DNA of 64,000 nt from Megaustenia siamemsis (lineage: Eukaryota > Mollusca > Gastropoda > Stylommatophora > Ariophantidae), in NCBI GenBank assembly GCA_032433765.1, contig JAVIAB010000092.1:104817779-104881778 (forward strand), given 5' to 3'. Below the pieces are notes generated by a model that had not been told where the DNA came from, made no database searches, and saw nothing but the letters and a program-made list of their open reading frames with translations. Shown here one piece after another: positions 57,401 through 64,000 of this stretch; positions within the stretch are counted from its first letter, which is position 1; every line of letters starts with the position of its first letter. A program made the translations under genes and the position numbers.

Positions 57401-57637
57401 GACACACACTACGGAAACCAACTGAGAGTATTACACAACAGGCCCTTTTTTGGAATCCCCAGGGGAAAAGACAAAGAGGAAGACCAAGGAATTCTTGGAG
57501 AAGACAGATTGAAGCAGAGATGAAGATGATGGGGAAGACATGGAATGATCTTAAAAGAATTGCAAAAAACAGAACGACTTGGAAAGTGTTTGTTGAAGAC
57601 CTATGCTCCACTGGGAGCTAAAAGGTAGAAGAAGAAG
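54412..57637 (+). mobile_element. Full-length RTE-type LINE (family C) with intact ORF
   Basis: The perfect 12-bp TSD AACCACTAGTGA (54400-54411 and 57638-57649) bounds a 3226-bp element. It has a 63-bp GC-rich 5' UTR, one ORF, and a 3' UTR of about 16 bp ending in a (GAA)n tail instead of poly(A). Length near 3.2 kb, a single EN-RT ORF and a simple-repeat tail are RTE-clade traits. A perfect TSD and an undamaged ORF point to recent insertion. Confidence 0.92.
54475..57621 (+). CDS. LINE endonuclease-reverse transcriptase (family C), intact
   Basis: 1048 codons. N-terminus basic (1-75). The apurinic-type endonuclease covers ~78-335: G-T-W-N-V-R-T-L (~80), E-T-R-W (~112), Y-A-P-T-N-D, G-D-L-N-A-K-V-G (~222), and S-D-H-H-L-L (~317). 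A helical, Lys-rich linker runs to ~540. RT: A-T-G-P-D-E-I-P, Y-R-G-I-M-L-L-S, F-R-K-N-R-S-C-A, motif A F-I-D-Y-E-K-A-F-D (~691), G-V-R-Q-G-C-L-L-S-P, motif C F-A-D-D (~792). The C-terminal domain contains G-K-R-Q-R-G-R-P-R. All expected catalytic residues are present. It would nick target DNA and copy its own RNA there (target-primed reverse transcription). The exact start is uncertain because upstream Met codons are few. Confidence 0.93.
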   Translation: MFVRGEKGGLGMGLAIPYCKKISRKNFTNMNKSKKDKVNPSTRKEKGSLSKRCMTQSGESHKESGLPTHPLSTRKSSRIGTWNVRTLNEQGKAAQVAAEMNNYKIDILGMCETRWLGAERIKLNTGEMILSSGHQEPGAQHSEGVAIMLSKNAQKTLIEWEAVGPRLVRATFRTTKNKIKLHIIQCYAPTNDKDDSVKDDFYKQLQCQMDARRAKDIIILMGDLNAKVGSDNRGFEEIMGKHGLGDINENGEIFVNFCALNQMSLGGTIFQHKRIHKATWVSPDHRTENQIDHICINNKFKSSLQDVKVYRGADIASDHHLLLAKLKIKLKRYTTTNKGRTYFNVAFLKEQGIKDKFAVTISNKYQVLQQLENTINIEDHWKQVKNIWKETCEETLGKRERQNKAWMTAETLDKIKERKNKKADINKSKTRSNKAKTQEAYTEVNKEVRRCIKRDKRKYIDELAKEAEEAANKGNMKELYNSTKKLGGKYKQINAFIKDKKGNQLSNIKEQLERWKEHFEELLNRPGSNNPPDILPAEEELHVNCGKPSKEEIMKAIKLLKDGKATGPDEIPSEAIKADIITSTKMLHNLLDKIWEREEIPKDWREGYMIKLPKKGSLQECTNYRGIMLLSVPGKILGRIILERLKEAIEKHLRDEQAGFRKNRSCADQITTLRIIVEQSLELKSPLYIGFIDYEKAFDSLDRRMLWKLLSHYGIPIKFINLIKTMYEGTKCSVVHEGQLTEAFEIRTGVRQGCLLSPFLFLLAIDWIMKITQNNRNGIQWSLTKQLDDLDFADDIALLSHSHQQMQDKMSILDERSQQLGLKINRDKTNIMRINAVGNNQIKLGEIPLLDVQSYIYLGSNIDKEGGTENDTKKRISKARGAFIALGNIWKSKEIRLNTKIQTFNSNVKSVLLYGCETWRITKLTITKVQTFINGCLRRIKGWKWQDKVTNVELWKCTGQIPVDKEIQRRRWRWIGHTLRKPTESITQQALFWNPQGKRQRGRPRNSWRRQIEAEMKMMGKTWNDLKRIAKNRTTWKVFVEDLCSTGS

Positions 57638-57649
57638 AACCACTAGTGA

Positions 57650-58740
57650 GGATGAAAAAAATAAAATAAAATAAAAAGGACAGAGGAATATCCCTATTGA
57701 GTCAATATGCTAAAATATTGGAGAGAAGAGTAAGATACACAATAGAACCTCAATTAAGTAATAATCAATTCTGATTAATAAAAGGCAAAAACTGTACTGA
57801 TGCTATACTTACATTGAGACAACTATGTGAAAAAACAATAGAATATGACAGAAACCTAAATATAGTGTTTATAGATCAGGAAAAAGCGTTTGATCGTGTG
57901 GGCAGGAACAAACTTTGGCAAACTCTAGAAACCTACGGGGTAGCAGGACAACTACTAGATAATATAATGACATTATATAAAAAAGTCAAAGTGTCGTTAG
58001 AGCATCGGAAGGTCTGTCAGAATGGTTTCAGGTTACAACAGGTGTAAGACAAGGATGCGTGCTCTCACCACTCCTCTTCATCATATACATGGACAAATAA
58101 TTCAGGAAACAACCAACATTAAGGAAAAATCAAATAATAACATAGAGGTAGAAAACTCCAACATCAACGAGCTACTCTTCGCAGATGACCAATGCCTAAT
58201 ATATGAGGATGAAAACCTGCTATAACAGCATTTAACATCTCTAGATAAAAGCTGCACAAACTACAGTATGAAAATTAACACAGCAAAAACAAAGACTATA
58301 AGAATAAGCAAATTAAGACACCCATTAAACATTAAGACCAAAGATAAAGAAATAAAACACGCATAGGAATTCAAGTATTTAGGCACAATGTTCACAGAAG
58401 ATGGAAAACTAGACAGAGAAATTGACATGAGAATACAAAAAGCAAATGCTGTCACATACTAACTTTCACCATTGCTAACACATCCAAACATTTCTATGCC
58501 AGCTAAAGAACAAATAATAAATATCATTTTAATACCAACTTTGTGCTATGAAAGTCAAACATGGACCCTTTCTAAATCCCATTTAAGAAAGATCAATACA
58601 TGTGAGATGCGATGCTTGAGAAAAGTAACAAACAACACAAGAAGAGATAGAATACCAAATGAAACCACAAGAAAAATGGTAGGAACTAAACCCTGCCAAG
58701 AATATATAGAACAACAACAACGTAAATGGTTTGGCCTGGA
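57650..58740 (+). mobile_element. LINE family F, RT to C-terminus, decayed
   Basis: Contains G-I-S-L-L-S-Q-Y-A-K-I-L-E (57680), V-F-I-D-Q-E-K-A-F-D-R-V (57870), a frame-shifted G-V-R-Q-G-C-V-L-S-P (58040), N-E-L-L-F-A-D-D-Q-C-L-I (58170) and P-T-L-C-Y-E-S-Q-T-W-T-L (58540). At least four stops or frameshifts. It breaks off at 58740, where the 40-bp minisatellite starts. Confidence 0.87.
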
Positions 58741-58754
58741 GTTGGAGATGGAGT

Positions 58755-59110
58755 TTCTGTAGTACATATTACTACTACCTCTAGAACACACAGTTTCTGC
58801 GTAAATGTTACTACTATGGTACTACTACCTCTAGAACACAGAGTTTCTGCATAAGTGTTACTACTACATCTAGAACACAGAGTTTCTGCAGTAAATATTA
58901 CTACTTCATCTAGAACACATGGTTTTTTGCAATAAATATTACTACTACATCTAGAACACATTGTTTTTGCAATAGATATTACTACTACCTCTAGAACACA
59001 GAGTTTCTGCAGTAAATATTACTACTACCTCGAAAACAGAGTTTCGTCAGTAAATATACTACTTCATCAAGAACACTTGGTTTTTTGCAATAAATATTAC
59101 TACTACCCAA
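58755..59110. repeat. 40-bp minisatellite, ~9 units
   Basis: Unit TATTACTACTACCTCTAGAA + CACAGAGTTTCTGCAGTAAA with diverged members (GGTTTTTTGCAATAAA type). Confidence 0.93.
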
Positions 59111-59249
59111 CTGTGATTTAGAAATAATGCAAGTTTTCTATTGCGTTGAGGTTAAAGCGCACATTGTACAGAAGTTGCCTTCATCGATCTACAACAGGAA
59201 CGATCACGATGCCTTGGACATTTCTTCTACTGATCTGTGTTTACAGGAT

Positions 59250-59512
59250 AAGATCTGTAATAGTACCCGTCCCTTACGGAGATGGACGACAGGGACAATG
59301 ATATTTCTTAGATAAGACTTGCAGGAAGATTGGCGACAATCAAAGGCTAAGGAAAGCAAACCTGAATAAAATGTTGGCTGAAATCGGATGCACTGGGCCA
59401 TTGGAGCAGAACACAGTGCAACGTCTTAACAGATATCGAATCGCTTAAACAGACAGCTGTCTTCATGAGAGAGTCTGGAATCCTACTCTGATTGAGTCTT
59501 GACGCAGAGAGA
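59250..59512 (+). mobile_element. Internally deleted derivative of the I-like LINE
   Basis: 59320-59437 matches the reverse complement of the I-like LINE's 5' UTR (16530-16640; GGAAAGCAAACCT, GGATGCACTGGGCCA, CACAGTGCAACGT). 59438-59505 matches its 3' end (reverse complement of 11813-11885; CGCTTAAACAGACAGCTG, GAGAGAGTCTGGAATCCTAC), then AGAGAGAG. The whole coding region is missing. Confidence 0.8.
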
Positions 59513-59639
59513 GACTCATTTCAATATTGATACAGTTCACAATCTTACACTATTATGCAATGATAGGTTAGAGGTACATTTTTTTTTAAAAAGGCAACGC
59601 AGATACCAAACATTATTGTTCGAGGTATAGTGTATCATC

Positions 59640-60310
59640 ACCATCATCATCATCAGGTCGCTTATCTTTTGTGGAACATTGTATTCACCACAACCCGTCT
59701 GAGAGAATCTCTGTCTCTAGCCAGATCTCCCACATAACAGTGTATTCACCACAGCCCGTCTGCGAGAATCTCTGTCTCTAGCCAGATCTCCCACAGAACG
59801 TTGCATTCACCACAGCCGTCTGAGAAAATCTCTGTCTCTAGCCAGATCTCCCACAGAACGTTGCATTCACCACAGCCGTCTGAGAAAATCTCTGTCTCTA
59901 GCCAGATCTCCCACAGAACGTTGCATTCACCACAGCCCGTCTGAGAAAATCTCTGTCTCTAGCCAGATCTCCCACAGAACGTTGCATTCACCACAACCCG
60001 TCTGAGAAAATCTCTGTCTCTAGCCAGATCTCCCACAGAACGTTGCATTCACCACAGCCCGTCTGAGAAAATCTCTGTCTTTATCCAGATCTCCCACAGA
60101 ACGCTGTATTCACCACAGCCCGTCTTAAAGAATCTCTGTCTCTAGCCAGATCTCCCACTTCTTCTGTTGTCCAGTTTAAAGTATTTTCGATGTCTTGAAA
60201 CAACCTTCTGCATGACCGGCCCTGGATGCGTCGCCCAGGAACCATGCCTTCCAATTGTGTTCTTTCTAACCCGCTGTGCCTGTTGACAAGACCATTTTAA
60301 TTTCTGCTGT
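59640..60310 (-). mobile_element. LINE family E 3' end with ~8 clean 61-bp tandem copies
   Basis: A (CATCAT)n tail at 59640-59655 is followed by ~61-bp units (CACAGAACGTTGCATTCACC ... CTGTCTCTAGCCAGATCTCC) to ~60160, then single-copy LINE sequence homologous to 11250-11460. The repeated unit is antisense to the LINE's C-terminal codons. Confidence 0.85.
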
Positions 60311-60457
60311 ACAATGAAGCTTATCAGCCTGATAATTATAATGTTTACATCTTTTAGTACGTCTCCATTGCTCTTTTTCCTTATCCAAAGTATCTATAAA
60401 AAATTTTCTGTAGCATTTTGTTTCGAATTAATCATTTTCTTCCTTGCTGTTGATATC

Positions 60458-60765
60458 GTCATCATCATCATTGAGTGCCGTCTCCGCATCGAAGTTTAGC
60501 TACCATGGAGCGCCATTACACTCTGTCTCTTGCTTTGATGGTGCAGATTGCCATTGGCTGACATGTCCATCTTTTGATATTACTCGTCCATGTTAGTCTT
60601 GGTCTGCCCCTGCCTCTTTTACCTTGTATTTTCCCTTCTAATATTACTTTTATTGGACTGTTGTGTCTTTTAACATGACCAAACAATTTCATTTGTGTTG
60701 CTCTAATTGCGTTTAGTAGTTCTTTCTTCATTTTTAGTTGTTTTAAAACTTTGTGTTGTGTTGGT
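60458..60765 (-). mobile_element. LINE family A 3' end, antisense
   Basis: CATCATCATCATTGAGTGCC tail, then antisense G-R-P-R-L-T-W-T-S-N-I-K-R-W and L-K-Q-L-K-M-K-K-E-L-L. 5' truncated. Confidence 0.85.
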
Positions 60766-60870
60766 ATAGTGTATATGCATTTAAAAAAAGATAGAAAGAA
60801 AGAACACGTCATGTCACAGATTGTACAGGGAATGTGATATTGAGCCAACATTGTTGATATCATGTGCACA

Positions 60871-60990
60871 TTTTTGGGTCATGTAGTCGGCATTACGCCT
60901 GTGTCGTATATGTTACCAGAATACAAATCCGATTCCTTTTTAAAATTCGGTGAGTTTGGAAGTTGATCGATAACGTTTCCAACCTTTAGT
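60871..60990 (-). mobile_element. Degraded SINE fragment, antisense
   Basis: GGTCATGTAGTCGGCATTAC and the following 80 bp align with the antisense SINE body at 39050-39130, with many differences. Confidence 0.5.
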
Positions 60991-61172
60991 TCTCATCAAA
61001 ACATTTATCTCATTTATGTGTCCATTGTTGTTCCCCAACTGTAGTATCCTTTTCTTTAAGTTTTATTTTGTTAAAGACGAAATGATCATGTTGTAGTTGT
61101 GTCAGTTATTTGCTAAGGGGAAATTGCATTACATTATTCTTATTTGTTTTTAATAAGAAAGAGAGTTATCGT

Positions 61173-61290
61173 TTCGCGGTGGTTATCGCGGTGACTGATG
61201 AGAGTGGTCGTGACACGTGGTTATCATTGTGACTGATGAGGGTGTTCGTGATGCAGTGGTTATCTCAGTGACGGATGAGGGTGTTGCTCT
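61173..61290. repeat. ~39-bp tandem repeat, 3 diverged units
   Basis: Three copies of GTGGTTATC...GTGACTGATGAG(A/G)GTG. Confidence 0.7.
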
Positions 61291-61413
61291 GAAAATTGAA
61301 AGTGAGGCTTAGAGCGAGTAGAATGAGACGTTATAGAGAGCACAAAGGGGTGCGTGTAGCCAATGAGCAGCATCCACATGTCTGCGTTAGGTCAATTTCC
61401 AAGACTAAAAAAA

Positions 61414-61475
61414 TAATTCGACTGCATTTAGAGCAAATATAAATAATTATATTTGCTCTAAATGCAGTCGAATTA
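61414..61475. repeat. Perfect 29-bp hairpin
   Basis: 61414-61442 is exactly complementary to 61447-61475, leaving a 4-base loop (ATAA). A/T runs extend the stem beyond one mismatch. Contains GACTGCATTTAGAGCAAAT. Confidence 0.93.
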
Positions 61476-62205
61476 ATTTTTTTTTTATAACAAGACAATT
61501 CTTCTCTCCTTTCTCATTTGCCTTTCAGCATCTAGGGGAGATATAATTTGCAGTCTTTTGCTCTTCTGTTCGCACCTGCCGCTGTTAGGTTTGGTAGTAT
61601 TTCTAATATTCCGTCAATCCATTTTTTTCGTGGTCGGCCTTTGGGTCTGGTATTCTTGCAACGTTTATTGAAGGCTCGTTGTGTTGAGTTGTGATCTTTC
61701 TGCCTTGTCACGTGGCCAAACCAGTTTATCTGTTCCTTCTTTATATATTCTACAGCGGGGGTTATTCCTAGCTTTTTCCACAGTTCTTCATTTCTGATCT
61801 TATCTCTCAGACTGTTTCCGGTCATTCGTCTAACACATTTAATCTCAGTAGAGGTTGTTTTTCTTGTTGTTCTTGATTCAAGTATTCATGACTGGCACAA
61901 GCTTGGAATGAAGATTGTATTGTATAGTGCACGCTTTGACAATAGAATTATTTTCTTATTGGACATTAGTGGTGATATTTGTCCGATGATTTAACAAGCT
62001 TTGTTGCATCTTGAGTCTATTTCATGTGTTTGTGAGTCGTCGTTTGTCAAAAGACTTTTTACGTATTTAAATTCCTCTACTTGTTTTAGTTGTCTACCTT
62101 CTATAGGTATATTGATATTCTGTTTCTCTTAAGCGATATTCATGACTTCTGTTTTGTTGATGTTGATTTTCACGTTGTATTTTGTGCCTGTGATTTTGAG
62201 TCGAT

Positions 62206-62556
62206 TTAAGTGTTCTTGTAGATCTTCATTTTTCCATGTATTAGTGTTTGATCGTCTGCGAATAGAAGCTCATTGATCGCATCTGTTTCTGATGGATTGG
62301 CTAACTTGCATACATAGTCCATGTACGTAATAAACAGAAAGGGGAATAGTACACATCCCTGTCTTACACCTGATCTAACTTCGAAATGATCCCTGTAGCC
62401 TGCTGCTGTTCTGACTGTGCAGCTGCTGTTGACGTACAGACTTTTAATTAAGTTGGTCAGATGTTGGCTTATTCCGTATATTGTTAGCACCTCCCACAAT
62501 TGTTCTCTGTTTACTCTGTCGAATGCTTTTTCCAGGTCATTGAAAGCTATGTACAC
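62206..62556 (-). pseudogene. RT palm of LINE B
   Basis: 116 open codons holding motif A (D-L-E-K-A-F-D), motif B (G-V-R-Q-G-C-V-L-F-P) and motif C (F-A-D-D). The catalytic Asp residues are retained although flanking regions are broken. Confidence 0.83.
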
Positions 62557-63653
62557 TTTTTGATTGTGTTCTGTTGTCTTTTCTGCTAGTCTGCTAGCTG
62601 TTTTAAAGTGAATAGTGCGTCAGAACATTTTTTTTTCTTTGGAACCCCATTTGAGAATCGCTTAACTGTAGTTCAGTTATTGGTTTCAGCCTTTTATCCC
62701 ACAATTTTGGCATATAACTTTCCTACATGGCTGAGAAGTGATAAACCTCTATATTGATTGCAGTCTCTCTTGCAACATTTCTTTTTCCATATTGGTACAA
62801 TGATTGCCTTTTGCCAATCTTCTGGAGCTTTTTGTTGGTGCTATGCTGCATTTAATATTCTGTGCAGTTATGTAAATCCTTTTTCTCCTGCTGCTGCTAT
62901 TATTTATATTCGTATGTTATCCGGTGCTTTATTTCTTGGTGCATATTTGATAACTTCTTCGATTTCCTCTTTCATTATTGTGGGTTCAGTATTCGTGCAT
63001 GTTTGCGTGGTTTTTGTTGTGTTATTGGTAGCTGGTGCCATGTTTAATAGGTCTTCAAAATGTTCTTTCCATCTCTACTGCATATGTTAGTTATTTTATA
63101 TTGGCTGTTAGTCTTTGTCATTTATGAGCTCAGTAGGGTCGTGGTTTTCTTTCTTTGCTCTTGTGGCTTATACTGCTTTGTAGAAATCTCTCATAGTTGT
63201 TTTGAAACCCCTGCTCATATTTTGTCTAATTCTGTCCATTTGTTTTGCTGCGCTTCTTTGATTAAAATTGTAATATTTTTCCGAACTAAGGCCATATTTT
63301 TCATATTTTTCTTGGTTCTTATTTTCCCTCCAATTTTTAAATAGTTTCTACTTTTTTAAAAACTATTTCTCTGATTGCTTCTTTTCACCACGAGGTGCTG
63401 TTTTTCCCTTCTTTCGTCCTTAGTTTCGTTCCATATACTGTTTTTGGAATGCTGATTACTGTTTTCTTAAATTACTTCTACTCTTTTTCTACTTTGTTTA
63501 CTTTGTTAGGGATTTTTCTAGAATCCCTTAGTTTTTCTTCTAAGGGTTTTCTTGATTCTTGATCTTCTAGTTGTTTATTTTTATTATCTGTTCTTTTTGC
63601 TTTTTGTGTTTGTTTTGCGTATCTTCGCTCTGCTTTTGTCTGTTTGGATGTAA

Positions 63654-63965
63654 TCATAACCATTTTATGTCCGTGTCGTCTGTAATGGTAGAGATAGCTC
63701 TGCTGTCGATTACTCTTTTCTGTTTTCTTGTTAGTATAATATCTATCTGACTTCTGTTTGTTGTGTCATTCCACTTGTACCCGGTGTGTAATTGTAACTC
63801 TCTGTGTTTGAAGACTGTGATGTTGATAAACAAATCATATTTACTACATAATTCCAACAGTCCGCTTCCTTTTTCATTTTTTTCAGCTGTCTTATCGCCA
63901 AAAGGTCGCAGGTTGTCTTTGTTCTCGCTGTTGCCGTTCCTAAACGTTCCATTAAAGTATCCCAT
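63654..63965 (-). pseudogene. Endonuclease fragment of LINE B
   Basis: 103 codons with G-Y-F-N-G-T-F (normally G-D-F-N: the catalytic Asp is changed to Tyr), Q-L-H-T-G-Y-K-W-N-D and S-Q-I-D-I-I-L. Inactive by this change and by truncation. Confidence 0.75.
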
Positions 63966-64000
63966 TACTAACTTCAGTTCCTAAGATGGCGGATCTAGTC

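Larger units (their letters stand above)
61535..63985 (-). mobile_element. LINE family B, antisense, EN to C-terminus, decayed
   Basis: From the window end leftward: endonuclease G-Y-F-N-G-T-F-x-N and I-D-I-I-L-T-R (63965-63654); linker; RT F-N-D-L-E-K-A-F-D-R-V (62540), R-S-G-V-R-Q-G-C-V-L (62370), N-E-L-L-F-A-D-D-Q-T-L-I (62260); C-terminus R-M-T-G-N-S-L-R-D-K-I, W-F-G-H-V-T-R-Q-K-D, G-R-P-R-K-K-W-I-D-G-I, R-R-A-K-D-C-K-L-Y-L-P (61825-61535). Many frameshifts. The longest family-B copy here; it may continue past the window. Confidence 0.87.

Overview
This is non-coding-rich DNA from an animal nuclear genome. It has an AT-rich background, spliced-type gene signals, many decayed non-LTR retrotransposons (LINEs), tRNA-derived SINEs, a Tigger/pogo DNA transposon, a protein-primed B-family DNA polymerase of the Polinton/Maverick/adintovirus type, and many minisatellites. 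The TE mix suggests a marine invertebrate, perhaps a mollusc or other lophotrochozoan, but that is a guess from element types. I recognise no single-copy host gene with confidence.

REGION 1 (1-9100). A giant inverted repeat: bases 1-2789 are the reverse complement of 2922-5710 (paired positions sum to 5711) around a 132-bp spacer, and the left arm runs off the window. Each arm carries, from centre outward, six 136-bp tandem repeats, a short repeated upstream element, a TATA box, a 5'-UTR intron and the start of a DNA polymerase gene. The right copy is complete to its stop but split by one frame break. Its product has N-terminal C2H2 zinc fingers, an OTU-like Cys/His region, a 3'-5' exonuclease and a protein-primed PolB catalytic core. 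No other Polinton genes (integrase, ATPase, protease, capsid) are in the window.

REGION 2 (10.9-18.3 kb). A nested transposon stack readable from target-site duplications (TSDs). A family-A RTE-like LINE was split by a 5.46-kb I/Nimb-like LINE with RNase H. That LINE was in turn hit by another family-A fragment, a family-D fragment and a composite tRNA SINE. A second family-D insertion split the outer family-A copy.

REGION 3 (20.9-28.3 kb). A family-A LINE (22.57-26.03 kb) carries a 1405-bp insertion with a 10-bp TSD. The insertion holds a 243-codon Cys-rich, sequon-rich ORF and a ~400-bp 3' segment that recurs at 20.98 and 44.38 kb. The LINE abuts a 2.3-kb array of 37-bp repeats; one diverged unit lies on its other side.

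REGION 4 (28.3-54 kb). Scattered LINE and SINE fragments, several 37-61-bp minisatellites, a mariner-like transposase remnant, a hammerhead-like motif, and an internally deleted Tigger element sitting in a TA microsatellite.

REGION 5 (54-64 kb). A full-length RTE-type LINE (54412-57637) with an intact 1048-codon EN-RT ORF and a perfect 12-bp TSD, so it is probably young. It is followed by a LINE-F relic, two minisatellites, a deletion derivative of the I-like LINE, a 29-bp perfect hairpin and a long antisense LINE-B relic reaching the window end.

Family labels A-F are local names used here: A = RTE-like with a (GAT)n 3' tail; B and F = related LINEs with an N-E-L-L-F-A-D-D-Q catalytic motif; C = RTE-type, intact copy; D = RTE-like with G-H-V-M-R-R near the C-terminus; E = LINE 3' end with 61-bp amplification; I-like = LINE with RNase H.
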